In this document: piece by piece, positions 52,358 to 61,543 of the stretch
Layout of the letters: each line of letters starts with the position of its first letter
Position numbering within the stretch: the stretch's first letter is position 1
Assembly (NCBI RefSeq): GCF_036825535.1
Contig: NZ_CP098812.1
Span: forward strand, 2,170,001-2,234,000
Reading direction: 5' to 3'
Origin: Parasalinivibrio latis
GTDB taxonomy: Bacteria; Pseudomonadota; Gammaproteobacteria; Enterobacterales; Vibrionaceae
DNA: 64,000 nt
The notes under the pieces: generated by a model
What the model saw: the letters and a program-made list of their open reading frames with translations, nothing else
What the model was told of the DNA's origin: nothing
The model's database searches: none
Made by a program: the position numbers and the translations under genes

Positions 52358-53593
52358 ATGCAAACACAGCCACGCCTCCCGAGGTTCCTGCGAGGAAGCC
52401 TTATATCCCAAATCATAATAGGTATTATCGCAGGCGTAATCATTGCGTCTTTTTCCCCTGACAGTGCCCGCGCTGTTGGCCTGTTAGGCAGCCTTTTCGT
52501 CAGCGCCCTTAAAGCAGTCGCACCCATTCTGGTATTCGTTCTTGTTGCAGCATCAATTGCCAACCAAAAACGTGGCCAGCACACCAATATGCGCCCGATT
52601 ATTACGTTGTACCTGTTCGGCACATTCGCCGCTTCGGTTACCGCTGTTGTTATGAGTTTCCTTTTCCCGACAACTCTGACTCTGGCAACGCACAACGCAT
52701 CAGTAGCGCCGCCAGAAGGCATATCAGCAGTATTGAGCACCCTGTTGTTTAATATCGTTGATAACCCGGTCAACGCACTGATGTCAGGCAACTTCATTGG
52801 CATTCTGGCCTGGGCCATTGCTTTGGGCATTGCACTGCACCACGCATCAGCGGAAACCAAGCAAGTGTTCTCAGACATCTCAGATGGCATCTCTTCCATT
52901 GTCCGCTTTGTGATTAAACTCGCGCCTTTGGGTATTTTTGGCTTGGTAGCCAGCACATTTGCTGATACCGGTTTTGAAGCCCTGGCTGGTTATAGTCACC
53001 TTTTGGCCGTCTTACTCGGTTCAATGGCAATCATTGCGCTGGTAGTAAACCCACTGATCGTTTTCTACAAAACTGGGACCAACCCTTATCCGTTGGTGTT
53101 CCAGTGCCTGCGTGAGAGTGGTATTACTGCATTCTTCACCCGCAGTTCAGCAGCAAACATTCCTGTGAACATGGCACTGTGTAAGAAATTGAACCTGGAC
53201 GAAGACACCTATTCAGTTTCCATTCCATTGGGTGCCACCATTAACATGGCCGGTGCAGCGATCACCATTACCGTGCTGACTCTGGCAGCAGCGCACACTT
53301 TGGGTATCAATATCGATCTGGCCACTGCGATCCTGCTCAGTATCGTGGCAGCCGTGTCAGCATGCGGAGCATCAGGCGTGGCCGGCGGATCACTGTTGTT
53401 GATCCCATTGGCATGTAACCTGTTTGGTATTCCAAATGAAATCGCTATGCAGGTTGTTGCGGTAGGCTTCATTATCGGCGTAATCCAGGATTCAGCCGAA
53501 ACAGCCCTGAATAGTTCTACAGACGTTATTTTTACTGCGGCAGCCTGTAAAGCCGTTGAGAAAAAAGCAGCGGCAGAACTCAGCACTAACTAA
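52358..53593 (+). CDS. sstT: Serine/threonine:sodium symporter SstT
   Basis: A 411-residue inner-membrane carrier of the dicarboxylate/amino acid:cation symporter family. About eight hydrophobic helices are visible. The hairpin FFTRSSAANIPVNM and NMAGAAITITVLTLAA with the SACGASGVAGGSLLLIP block are characteristic of SstT and its relatives. It takes up serine and threonine with sodium. Monocistronic between two terminators. Confidence 0.95.
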   Translation: MQTQPRLPRFLRGSLISQIIIGIIAGVIIASFSPDSARAVGLLGSLFVSALKAVAPILVFVLVAASIANQKRGQHTNMRPIITLYLFGTFAASVTAVVMSFLFPTTLTLATHNASVAPPEGISAVLSTLLFNIVDNPVNALMSGNFIGILAWAIALGIALHHASAETKQVFSDISDGISSIVRFVIKLAPLGIFGLVASTFADTGFEALAGYSHLLAVLLGSMAIIALVVNPLIVFYKTGTNPYPLVFQCLRESGITAFFTRSSAANIPVNMALCKKLNLDEDTYSVSIPLGATINMAGAAITITVLTLAAAHTLGINIDLATAILLSIVAAVSACGASGVAGGSLLLIPLACNLFGIPNEIAMQVVAVGFIIGVIQDSAETALNSSTDVIFTAAACKAVEKKAAAELSTN

Positions 53594-53621
53594 CCTGCTG
53601 ATACCCAAATTGAAAAACGAT

Positions 53622-53644
53622 AAAGGAGCGCAATGCGCTCCTTT
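53622..53644 (+). terminator. Terminator of sstT
   Basis: Stem AAAGGAGCG (53622-53630) and CGCTCCTTT (53636-53644), with a T-rich tail. Between convergent sstT and mlc. A short match to the repeat core (ATACCCAAAT at 53601-53610) precedes it. Confidence 0.8.
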
Positions 53645-53683
53645 CTTTATAACATCTGAGTACAGCAGAAATGTATGCTGTGA

Positions 53684-54898
53684 CTACCCTTCAACCAGTC
53701 GAATCAGCAAGCTTCCATCATACAATGCTTGCTTAACCAGCGCCGCACCTGCCATTGTTCCCTGTGTGTAAAAACGGGTTTCCATGAATTGCAGGTTTTC
53801 CCCATAGGAAGGCAAAGCCTGAGACTTTACACACTCTTCAATTGCAGGGTACAGGATGGTTTTCGCCCGATTTAACTCACTGCCTATCATGACTTTTTGT
53901 GGGTTAAACAAATTCACAAGAATGGCTATGCCGCGACCCAGATGCTGACCAAGTTCAATAATCACCCGCTGGGCGACACCATCGCCGGAAACTGCCGCAT
54001 TACACAAAGACTCGATAGTAATGGGCTGACTCTGCAGGACAGAAGGATGCCCCTCCCCTAGCAGTTGCTCGGCTTTCTCCAATGCAGCGGACAGGCTGAC
54101 TTCAGTTTCAAGGCAGCCGTAATTCCCGCAGTGGCAACGCTTACCATACGGTTTAATCTGGATATGACCGATTTCACCGATATTGCCTACGCGGCGCTGG
54201 AGCACAGTCCCATCAACCATAATGCCGGCTCCGACACCATTGTGCACAGACACCAGTATCGCATTCTCTACATCGACAGCATGGCCAAACAGTTTTTCTG
54301 CCAACGCCCACGAGCGGGTATCATTGCCAACAAACACCGGCAAACCTGTTGCCTGATGCACTGCTTTACCCAGTTCAAGATTCCGTACGTCATAATGAGG
54401 CATTTGCAAAATAATGCCATCTTCACTGTCAACCAAGCCGGGGAGGGAAATAGCAACGCTGGTCACACGATCCAGGGTTGCAGAATGTCTCTGGAAAAAC
54501 TGGTTAATTTCTATCAGCAGATGGTCCAGCACTTCATCTTGCTGGGTCTGGTTCATTACCACACGTTCTTCGATAAGGATATCACCGCCCAGATCGTGCA
54601 AAGCAATGGTCAGATACCCTCGTCCCAGTCTCATTGAGAGAAATTGCCAACCCTCGTTGTCAACAACAAGACCAATTGCAGGTCTTCCCCTGCTGCTTGG
54701 TTCCTGGTATTCAGTTTCTTTAATAAGGTGCGCTTCTAACAGTTCCCGGGTGATCTTGGTGATACTGGCAGGGGCAAGTTGACTGCGTTTTGACAGTTCA
54801 ATCCGGGAAATTGGGCCAAATTTATCAATGAGCTTATATACAGTCCCCGCATTATTTCTTTTTATATGATCTATGTGACCAGGCTGGGCGACGTACAT
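53684..54898 (-). CDS. mlc: Glucose-specific repressor Mlc (ROK family)
   Basis: A 404-residue repressor of PTS sugar genes released by unphosphorylated EIICB-Glc. An N-terminal helix-turn-helix (about 20-65: VYKLIDKFGPISRIELSKRS) is followed by an ROK sugar-kinase-like domain with the zinc motif CHCGNYGCLE. Blocks such as QPGHIDHIKRNNAGTVYKLI and GTMAGAALVKQALYDGSLLI agree closely with E. coli Mlc rather than NagC. An Mlc-like box and a CRP-like site lie upstream. Confidence 0.93.
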   Translation of the reverse strand: MYVAQPGHIDHIKRNNAGTVYKLIDKFGPISRIELSKRSQLAPASITKITRELLEAHLIKETEYQEPSSRGRPAIGLVVDNEGWQFLSMRLGRGYLTIALHDLGGDILIEERVVMNQTQQDEVLDHLLIEINQFFQRHSATLDRVTSVAISLPGLVDSEDGIILQMPHYDVRNLELGKAVHQATGLPVFVGNDTRSWALAEKLFGHAVDVENAILVSVHNGVGAGIMVDGTVLQRRVGNIGEIGHIQIKPYGKRCHCGNYGCLETEVSLSAALEKAEQLLGEGHPSVLQSQPITIESLCNAAVSGDGVAQRVIIELGQHLGRGIAILVNLFNPQKVMIGSELNRAKTILYPAIEECVKSQALPSYGENLQFMETRFYTQGTMAGAALVKQALYDGSLLIRLVEG

Positions 54899-54938
54899 GC
54901 CCTTCTCCCTAAATTAACTTCAAAAATTGGCTCAATTG

Positions 54939-54963
54939 AATTTTTTTACGTTGCGAAGTAATT
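54939..54963 (-). promoter_or_regulatory. Possible Mlc self-regulatory box
   Basis: An imperfect inverted repeat begins AATTTTTTTACG and ends GCGAAGTAATT, 41-65 bases before the mlc start. It resembles the TTTTTTAC/GCG/TAAT pattern that I recall of Mlc operators such as that of E. coli mlc. The match is from memory. Confidence 0.4.
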
Positions 54964-54985
54964 GTGAAGCGTAGTGTCATGAGGA

Positions 54986-55001
54986 CGTGATAGAAATCAC
55001 G
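54986..55001. promoter_or_regulatory. CRP-like site upstream of mlc
   Basis: CGTGATAGAAATCACG has the GTGA-N6-TCAC core of CRP sites. It lies about 90 bases before the mlc start. E. coli mlc is CRP-controlled, so this is plausible. Confidence 0.5.
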
Positions 55002-55183
55002 AGATAATTTTGCGCTCGGTCGAATATCGGAAATTTAGCCACCCAGATTCAAAAAAACAGACAGGCAAATTTCACATGGAATGGTAATTATTTTTCGCAG
55101 TATAAGATGTTCACTCTCACTGTAAGAAACAGAACTTTCCTGCCATAATGCGCACCCTGCGCGTCTTAGCAACAGTGGAAACC

Positions 55184-55852
55184 ATGTACCAGATCAACGA
55201 AGTATTTCAAACCATTCAGGGTGAAGGCATCTTTACCGGCCAACCTGCGCTCTTTGTGCGCCTCCAAGGCTGTCCTGTAGGTTGTCCTTGGTGCGATACC
55301 AAGCATACCTGGGATGTGATGGAAAATGACCAAAGGGATTTTGGAACCATTATTGCCAAGGAGCACGAGTCACCTTTGTGGGCCAGCGTTTCACCGGATA
55401 CCCTGATCCAACATTTTTCCGATTGCGGGTACACCGCCAGGCACGTTGTCATTACTGGTGGTGAACCGTGCGTACATGACTTGCTCCCTCTTACCCAGGC
55501 ACTGGAAAATGCGGGCTACCAATGCCAGATTGAAACAAGCGGTACATACAAAATTAAGGCAACTGAAAATACCTGGGTAACGGTATCGCCAAAAATCGCG
55601 ATGAAAGGAAAACTGCCGGTATTGTCAGACGCCCTTGCGCGCGCAAACGAAATTAAACATCCCGTTGGCACTGAAAAAGACATTAACCTGCTTGACGACC
55701 TGTTGGATGGTGTTGCATTACGAAATGACGTAACAATCGCGCTCCAACCAATCAGTCAAAAACCTCGGGCAACCTCTTTGTGTATTGACACCTGCATAGC
55801 ACGTAACTGGCGGCTGTCAGTACAGACCCATAAATATCTTTCCATCGCCTGA
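55184..55852 (+). CDS. queE: 7-Carboxy-7-deazaguanine synthase QueE
   Basis: A 222-residue radical-SAM enzyme converting CPH4 to CDG in queuosine synthesis. It begins YQINEVFQTIQGEGIFTGQP and holds the cluster in CPVGCPWCDTKHTW. The ATG at 55184 fits the E. coli start; the frame is open 12 codons further. Converges with queD, which makes the preceding intermediate. Confidence 0.95.
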   Translation: MYQINEVFQTIQGEGIFTGQPALFVRLQGCPVGCPWCDTKHTWDVMENDQRDFGTIIAKEHESPLWASVSPDTLIQHFSDCGYTARHVVITGGEPCVHDLLPLTQALENAGYQCQIETSGTYKIKATENTWVTVSPKIAMKGKLPVLSDALARANEIKHPVGTEKDINLLDDLLDGVALRNDVTIALQPISQKPRATSLCIDTCIARNWRLSVQTHKYLSIA

Positions 55853-55879
55853 CTTGTAATTACAGCGACCAAACAGTAA

Positions 55880-55902
55880 AAAGGCCGCATTTTTCGGCCT
55901 TT
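55880..55902. terminator. Terminator between queE and queD
   Basis: Stem AAAGGCCG (55880-55887) and CGGCCTTT (55895-55902) with a 7-base loop between convergent genes, with A-rich and T-containing flanks. Confidence 0.8.
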
Positions 55903-55919
55903 CGGTTATTTAAGAACGG

Positions 55920-56294
55920 TTATTTTCCGGTATAAAGGCAACCTGAAGTGCAGGTCTCCTTTATCATTACCTTACTTAGCATTGGCAACTTAGGCTTGAG
56001 CTGGTCCCAAATCCACTTAGAAAGGACCTCACTGGTTGGGTTTTCCAGCCCTTCGATTTCATTCAGGTAGTGGTGATCCAGCTGATCGTAAATTGGCTTA
56101 AAAATCGCTTTGATTTCTGAGAAATCGATGACCCAGCCAGTATGTGGATCGACTTCACCTTCTACATAAATGCGCACGACAAAAGAGTGCCCATGAAGGC
56201 GACCACATTTGTGTCCATCCGGTACATGAGGAAGACGGTGTGCCGCCTCGAAGGTGAATTCTTTAAACAGTTCGGTGGTCATAGTGAAATTCAT
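55920..56294 (-). CDS. queD: 6-Carboxytetrahydropterin synthase QueD
   Basis: A 124-residue zinc enzyme of the PTPS family acting on dihydroneopterin triphosphate in queuosine synthesis. Zinc ligands are in FEAAHRLPH and RLHGHSF; the catalytic Cys is in HKCGRLHGH. The start at 56294 and an internal ATG at 56282 are both possible; neither has a good ribosome site. I looked for a preQ1 riboswitch upstream and saw none. Confidence 0.94.
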   Translation of the reverse strand: MNFTMTTELFKEFTFEAAHRLPHVPDGHKCGRLHGHSFVVRIYVEGEVDPHTGWVIDFSEIKAIFKPIYDQLDHHYLNEIEGLENPTSEVLSKWIWDQLKPKLPMLSKVMIKETCTSGCLYTGK

Positions 56295-56610
56295 GCTAGC
56301 GTTATCGAGGGGTGCATCCTACTTCAAAGCGTAGTGCATCACAAATTCATGTATGCATACCTGTATTCCATCCTCAAGGATATCTGCACGCAACTGGCAC
56401 CGGAGGTCAAAACACTGCGTTTTACCGCCCAAAATGTGCGAATACACTCATCTAAATTGTTTTATTGATATCTTTCACAACCAGAAAGCGGTTTTCAGCA
56501 ACAGTTCTGAACAAAAAACCTTATGGAAAGTGTTCATTTATCACACTTTATAACCTTTAGAGATTAATAATAAACAATTCGCGTTAACATGGTTTCACAT
56601 ACTTTAAACA
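56295..56610. other. Intergenic region between queD and the heme-type chemoreceptor
   Basis: About 316 bases of control DNA for two divergent genes. It is AT-rich near the chemoreceptor. I saw no sigma-28 type promoter, Fur-like box or strong palindrome. Confidence 0.45.
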
Positions 56611-58233
56611 ATGTCAGATCTAGGTATGCGAATAACTTTGGCCAAAAAAATCCTGTTTGCTCTTCTTTCCGTGTTTGTCATCGTTCTGGTTGTGTCTGTC
56701 AGCTATGAATCCTACAAGCAAAAAGAAATGGTACGTGATCTTATTAGCGACCAAATGCTTGATAAGGCGAGTAATTATTTTGACAGCCTTAATATGATGA
56801 TGCTGACCGGTACCATGTCGCAAAAAGAAGTTCTGCGTCAAAAGGTACTGTCTCACGAGAATATGGAAAACGTCAGGGTTATTCGAGGTGAAGGCATAAC
56901 TAATATATTTGGGCCAGGGCAAAAGAACCAGACTGCAGTTGATGATATTGACAAGCGCGCACTGAAAGGGGAAACCATTGCTCAAATCTATGACGCTAAT
57001 AACGCAAAGCGTCTCGTCGTAGCCCTTCCCATGCAAGCCAGCAGTGATTATCGGGGAACCAATTGTCTACAGTGCCACATTGTGGATGAAGGAACCGTCT
57101 TGGGTGTTGTGCGACTTGAATACAACCTGGCACCAATATTCGCGTCTATAACCAAACACTCGCTGGTCAGTGCCGGTATCATGGCCGTAATCGCGCTGGC
57201 CGGATTCATATTTGCTCTGTTTTTCATCCGCCGCATTGCTATTTCCCCACTCAAAAAAATGTCCGCCTTCATGCGGCAAACTGCACAAGACAGGAATCTG
57301 GCAGGAAGAATTAACATCAAACAAAATGATGAAATTGGAGACCTTGCCAACAGTTGTAACCAGCTTCTTGATAACTTCTCAGACAGTTTGATGAAGGTGC
57401 AGCGGACATCTGAAACACTCTCTGCCGAAGCGGCCAAACTGATTGATGTTGCACAGCAAACGCAGGGGCTGACAGAAAGACAGCAGGCAGAAACTGAAGA
57501 CATGTCTGATTCCGTTGACCGCATCCAACACAACCAGCATGACGTAGCAAGCCGAACGACAGAAACCACTGCGCTGACCGAATCATCGCTCTCGAGTGCC
57601 AATGACGGCAGCGTTATGGCTCACCAAGCAGCGGGTGATATCAAGCATTTAGTTGCTGAGATTGAACAGGTCCGAGACCAGATTGACTTGGTTAACAACC
57701 AAAGTGAAGAGGTTAACAGCATTCTTGACGTTATCCGGGGAATTGCCGAGCAGACCAACCTGTTGGCACTCAACGCTGCCATAGAAGCGGCTCGCGCTGG
57801 CGAACAGGGACGGGGTTTTGCTGTTGTTGCAGGTGAAGTTCGAAACCTGGCAAGCAGGACACACGACGCAACCGGGGAAATCCAACGGATTATCGAAGAC
57901 TTGCGCAATGGTACATCAACCTGTGTATCGCTGATTGATACCACCTGCGAGAACACCAATGCCCGGGCAGAAACCGTCCAGGCACTTTCTGAAGCACTCG
58001 AGGTTATTGGAAACCAGGTGAATGAAGTGAACATGCATGCAGTACAAATCAGTACTGACAGTGTGAACCAGACGTCGCTGACAGATTCCCTTCGTGAACG
58101 TATTTCAACAGTCACAGAACATGCAAACCAGACCGCGGCCAACGCAAACGGAGTAAAGCAGATTAGCAGCAAACTTGAGCATCTTGTTGTGGAACTTGAA
58201 GGTTTGATTAATCAGTTCCAGTTCCGGCGCTGA
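56611..58233 (+). CDS. Methyl-accepting chemotaxis protein with periplasmic heme c motif (HlyB-like)
   Basis: A 540-residue receptor. Transmembrane helices lie at about 10-30 and 185-207, with a periplasmic sensor domain of about 155 residues between them. That domain contains NCLQCH with the c-type heme motif CLQCH at 152-156, which puts the heme on the periplasmic side. A HAMP domain follows (about 208-260), and the cytoplasmic signalling tip IAEQTNLLALNAAIEAARAG (about 380-400) is complete. It resembles vibrio receptors annotated HlyB. The heme suggests sensing of redox state or of a gas such as NO or oxygen. The ATG at 56611 has no clear ribosome site; 56626 is an alternative. Confidence 0.88.
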   Translation: MSDLGMRITLAKKILFALLSVFVIVLVVSVSYESYKQKEMVRDLISDQMLDKASNYFDSLNMMMLTGTMSQKEVLRQKVLSHENMENVRVIRGEGITNIFGPGQKNQTAVDDIDKRALKGETIAQIYDANNAKRLVVALPMQASSDYRGTNCLQCHIVDEGTVLGVVRLEYNLAPIFASITKHSLVSAGIMAVIALAGFIFALFFIRRIAISPLKKMSAFMRQTAQDRNLAGRINIKQNDEIGDLANSCNQLLDNFSDSLMKVQRTSETLSAEAAKLIDVAQQTQGLTERQQAETEDMSDSVDRIQHNQHDVASRTTETTALTESSLSSANDGSVMAHQAAGDIKHLVAEIEQVRDQIDLVNNQSEEVNSILDVIRGIAEQTNLLALNAAIEAARAGEQGRGFAVVAGEVRNLASRTHDATGEIQRIIEDLRNGTSTCVSLIDTTCENTNARAETVQALSEALEVIGNQVNEVNMHAVQISTDSVNQTSLTDSLRERISTVTEHANQTAANANGVKQISSKLEHLVVELEGLINQFQFRR

Positions 58234-58252
58234 GTTAATCTTCGACACTACC

Positions 58253-58284
58253 AAAGAGCAGCTGTTGGACAAAAGCTGCTCTTT
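58253..58284 (+). terminator. Terminator of the chemoreceptor gene
   Basis: Stem AAAGAGCAGCT (58253-58263) and AGCTGCTCTTT (58274-58284), 11 perfect pairs, followed by TT. Confidence 0.85.
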
Positions 58285-58479
58285 TTCATTTTCGATGCCT
58301 GCCCAAAAAGGGAATCGAAGAGATTTCGACCTAGAAATCATCAAATTCCCGTCGAATACCTACTCTCTACTTGAAGCGAAAACAAAGACGGGTAAACTCT
58401 CCTATCTGGACTCGTTTTTTGACTGATGTATCCGGCATTCTTCCCCGCCGGATAAGCCCAACGGAGATAATAGCTAATT

Positions 58480-59880
58480 ATGACTTACGCGCCTGTAGCA
58501 GACGTACTGCACGGCAAAGTCGCTGTCGATTCAGAAGTGACTGTGCGTGGTTGGGTTCGTACCCGCCGCGACTCAAAGGCCGGCATTTCATTCCTTGCCG
58601 TTTATGACGGTTCATGTTTTGACCCTATCCAGGCCGTAGTTCCTAATGAGCTGAATAATTACGAGCAGGAAATTCTTCGCCTGACTACCGGTTGTTCTGT
58701 TGAGGTAACTGGTAAAGTCGTTGAGTCCCCAGGACAAGGCCAGGCTTTTGAAATGCAGGCGACTGCCGTTAAGGTTGTTGGTTGGGTTGAAGATGCCGAC
58801 ACCTACCCAATGGCTAAAACGCGCCACTCTATTGAGTACCTGCGTGAAGTTGCCCACCTGCGTCCTCGCACCAACGTTATTGGTGCGGTAGCGCGTGTGC
58901 GTAACTGTCTGTCCCAGGCAATTCACCGTTTCTACCACGAGCAGGGTTTCTTCTGGGTTTCTGCTCCGCTGATCACGGCTTCTGACTGTGAAGGTGCCGG
59001 CGAAATGTTCCGAGTTTCTACTCTGGACATGGAAAACCTGCCACGCACTGATAAAGGCGCGGTTGATTACAACGAAGATTTCTTCGGCAAAGAAACGTTC
59101 CTGACTGTATCTGGTCAGTTGAACGCAGAAGCGTATGCCTGCGCCCTGAGCAAGGTGTACACCTTCGGCCCAACATTCCGCGCTGAAAATTCAAACACCA
59201 GCCGCCACCTGGCAGAATTCTGGATGGTTGAGCCGGAAGTTGCCTTTGCAGAACTGGATGACGTTGCCAAGCTGGCAGAAGACATGCTGAAGTATGTATT
59301 CAAAGCCGTTCTGGAAGAGCGTCGTGATGACCTTGAGTTCTTTGCCCAGCGCATCGACAAGAACGCCATTACCCGTCTGGAACAGTTTGTCAGCTCTGAC
59401 TTTGCACAGGTTGATTACACTGATGCTATCCAGATTCTGGTGGACTCGGGCAAAGAGTTCGAATTCCCTGTTGAATGGGGAATCGACATGTCTTCCGAGC
59501 ACGAGCGTTACCTTGCTGAAGAACACTTCAAAGCACCGGTTATCGTTAAGAACTATCCAAAAGACATCAAAGCGTTCTACATGCGCATGAACGATGACGG
59601 TAAAACCGTTGCTGCGATGGATGTTCTGGCTCCGGGTATCGGTGAAATCATCGGTGGTTCACAGCGTGAAGAGCGTCTGGACATTCTGGATGCACGTATG
59701 CGCGAGATGGGTATCGACCCAGAACACATGAACTGGTACCGCGACCTGCGTCGCTATGGCACTGTACCACACGCAGGTTTCGGCCTGGGCTTTGAGCGCC
59801 TGGTATCTTACGTAACCGGTATGGGTAACGTACGTGATGTGATCCCATTCCCACGTACACCACGTAACGCTTCTTTCTAA
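58480..59880 (+). CDS. asnS: Asparaginyl-tRNA synthetase AsnS
   Basis: A 466-residue class IIb aminoacyl-tRNA synthetase. The N-terminal OB fold (about 15-105) binds the anticodon; the catalytic part carries motif 2 (YTFGPTFRAENSNTSRHLAEF) in class II style, here named in part only, and motif 3 GFGLGFERLV. Codon choice is markedly more uniform than in its neighbours, typical of a highly expressed gene. Confidence 0.97.
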   Translation: MTYAPVADVLHGKVAVDSEVTVRGWVRTRRDSKAGISFLAVYDGSCFDPIQAVVPNELNNYEQEILRLTTGCSVEVTGKVVESPGQGQAFEMQATAVKVVGWVEDADTYPMAKTRHSIEYLREVAHLRPRTNVIGAVARVRNCLSQAIHRFYHEQGFFWVSAPLITASDCEGAGEMFRVSTLDMENLPRTDKGAVDYNEDFFGKETFLTVSGQLNAEAYACALSKVYTFGPTFRAENSNTSRHLAEFWMVEPEVAFAELDDVAKLAEDMLKYVFKAVLEERRDDLEFFAQRIDKNAITRLEQFVSSDFAQVDYTDAIQILVDSGKEFEFPVEWGIDMSSEHERYLAEEHFKAPVIVKNYPKDIKAFYMRMNDDGKTVAAMDVLAPGIGEIIGGSQREERLDILDARMREMGIDPEHMNWYRDLRRYGTVPHAGFGLGFERLVSYVTGMGNVRDVIPFPRTPRNASF

Positions 59881-59921
59881 AATTCAGTGCTTTCTAAAAG
59901 CCGCTGTTTTTAGAATCCTAA

Positions 59922-59948
59922 AAAATCCCCTGCTTGACAGGGGATTTT
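59922..59948. terminator. Terminator of asnS
   Basis: Stem AAAATCCCCTG (59922-59932) and CAGGGGATTTT (59938-59948) with a 5-base loop and a T tail. It can also serve the convergent small membrane gene. Confidence 0.9.
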
Positions 59949-59954
59949 TATTGT

Positions 59955-60113
59955 CTAACGAATTAACTCATAAAAAACGACACCCAGCCCAGACAGCAGA
60001 AGGCAAACCAGCATAATCTTGACCAGATTAGTTTGGGCAGATTCACTCAATTTGTTCTGAGCAATAAGGAATGCCAGGGCTGCCAGAACACCTATTGCTA
60101 TCCATTTGATCAT
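59955..60113 (-). CDS. Small two-helix membrane protein, 52 residues
   Basis: Begins MIKWIAIGVLAALAFLIAQN and ends with a second hydrophobic stretch (IMLVCLLLSGLGVVFYELI), so two transmembrane helices with a short polar link. The ATG at 60113 follows a GGGAGA site about 10 bases upstream. No family recognised. It lies between asnS and aqpZ and is transcribed leftward. Confidence 0.6.
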   Translation of the reverse strand: MIKWIAIGVLAALAFLIAQNKLSESAQTNLVKIMLVCLLLSGLGVVFYELIR

Positions 60114-60364
60114 CAAGAGTCTCTCCCTTCCAGCTATCAGGTTGAACCGACAATACTTTTCACAGTTGCTCTTCAAAGATTATCCGTTTGGCTGAGGAAT
60201 TCCCATGTTTTTCAGTTGTGCTCATCAGTATTGAATGACACAGCCGGGTAAAAACTGTCACATTTTCTGCCTTTGACCCTAATCTGACATATTAATCAGT
60301 TACACAGTCTACTTTTAATTTGTGGTGCTAATTTGTAAGCAGTTTATTAAGGAGACTGAGAACC

Positions 60365-61054
60365 ATGGTAAAAACTCTCACTGCTGAATTTATAGGTACT
60401 TTCTGGCTGGTGCTGGGTGGTTGTGGAAGCGCTGTCATTGCTGCTGCATTTCCCAATGTGGGAATCGGCCTGCTGGGTGTTTCACTCGCCTTCGGCCTGA
60501 CGGTGGTCACAATGGCCTATGCCATTGGGCACATTTCAGGATGTCACCTCAATCCGGCGGTTACCGTTGGCCTCTGGGCCGGAGGGCGGTTCGAAACGGG
60601 TCTGGTCGCTCCCTATATTATTGCCCAGGTGTTGGGAGGCTTCGCGGGTGCATTTGTTTTGTATATCATCGCCAGCGGTGCACCGGAATTCAGCTTGGAA
60701 GGCGGTCTCGCATCTAATGGGTATGGCGAACACTCTCCTGGCGGGTACTCTCTTGGAGCAGGGTTTATCACCGAGATTGTGATGACGTTTTTCTTTTTGT
60801 TTGTCATTTTAGGCGTCACCCATAAGCGAGCGACACCTGCTCTCGCAGGTCTGGCTATCGGCTTATGCCTCACCTTGATACACCTAATCAGCATCCCGGT
60901 TACCAATACGTCAGTCAATCCGGCACGAAGCACAGGGCCGGCCCTGATTGTCGGGGATTGGGCTTTAGGGCAACTATGGCTGTTTTGGGTAGCACCAATC
61001 ATTGGTGCGGTATTAGCCGGGGTTATATACCGTTGGTTGTGTCCTGAAGAATAA
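60365..61054 (+). CDS. aqpZ: Aquaporin Z
   Basis: A 229-residue water channel with six transmembrane helices and two NPA pore motifs (CHLNPAVTVG and SVNPARSTGP). The selectivity Arg follows the second NPA, and a His lies in LTLIHLISIPVTNTS, as in AqpZ. AAGGAG lies 10 bases before the ATG. Confidence 0.95.
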   Translation: MVKTLTAEFIGTFWLVLGGCGSAVIAAAFPNVGIGLLGVSLAFGLTVVTMAYAIGHISGCHLNPAVTVGLWAGGRFETGLVAPYIIAQVLGGFAGAFVLYIIASGAPEFSLEGGLASNGYGEHSPGGYSLGAGFITEIVMTFFFLFVILGVTHKRATPALAGLAIGLCLTLIHLISIPVTNTSVNPARSTGPALIVGDWALGQLWLFWVAPIIGAVLAGVIYRWLCPEE

Positions 61055-61076
61055 TATATCCACGACTGGGTATACC

Positions 61077-61103
61077 TGTATGTTCGGCTCGGCCGGACAT
61101 ACA
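61077..61103. terminator. Hairpin after aqpZ
   Basis: Stem TGTATGTTCGGC (61077-61088) and GCCGGACATACA (61092-61103) with a 3-base loop, one wobble pair. No T run follows, so it may be a factor-assisted terminator between the convergent genes. Confidence 0.55.
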
Positions 61104-61120
61104 CTACCCCCATAGAACAA

Positions 61121-61543
61121 TCATTCACTCCCCTCACCTGTTAGCGGGCAATTCAGCATCCAGCGGATTCCATATTTGTCGACAACCTGACCAAACCTTG
61201 CACTCCAGAACATTTCACTGAGCGGCATAATAACTTGGCCTCCATGGCTGAGTGCCGCAAATACCTTATCCTGCTCGTCAGGTTCACAGAAATTTATTGC
61301 CAGTGCCACTGAACCACTGCCGGCAATGGGCTCATCAACCATGCCGTCAGAAGCCATAAAAGATATACCGGAGGATTCAAACTCAGCATGCATGATACGG
61401 TTACTGTCCACTTCAAGTAACTCTACCGGGGCGTCATCAAATGTCTGCATCAGAATCACTTCGCCATCAAAGCACGCACAGTAAAATTGCAGTGCCTCTC
61501 GGCATTTCCCGGAAAATGTGATGTGGGGTTTCAGCGTTTCCAT
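61121..61543 (-). CDS. VOC-fold protein, YjdN/PhnB-like
   Basis: A 140-residue protein of the vicinal-oxygen-chelate superfamily. It begins METLKPHITFSGKCREALQF and has the PhnB-type blocks HAEFESSGISFMASDG and MFWSARFGQVVDKYGIRWML. E. coli YjdN is similar; the function is unknown. The ATG at 61543 has GAGG 8 bases upstream. Alone between aqpZ and the ydiJ-like gene. Confidence 0.85.
   Translation of the reverse strand: METLKPHITFSGKCREALQFYCACFDGEVILMQTFDDAPVELLEVDSNRIMHAEFESSGISFMASDGMVDEPIAGSGSVALAINFCEPDEQDKVFAALSHGGQVIMPLSEMFWSARFGQVVDKYGIRWMLNCPLTGEGSE

Noticed and set aside
56295..56610. preQ1 riboswitch before queD
   Set aside because: I looked for the short preQ1 hairpin and A-rich tail in the leader and saw neither.
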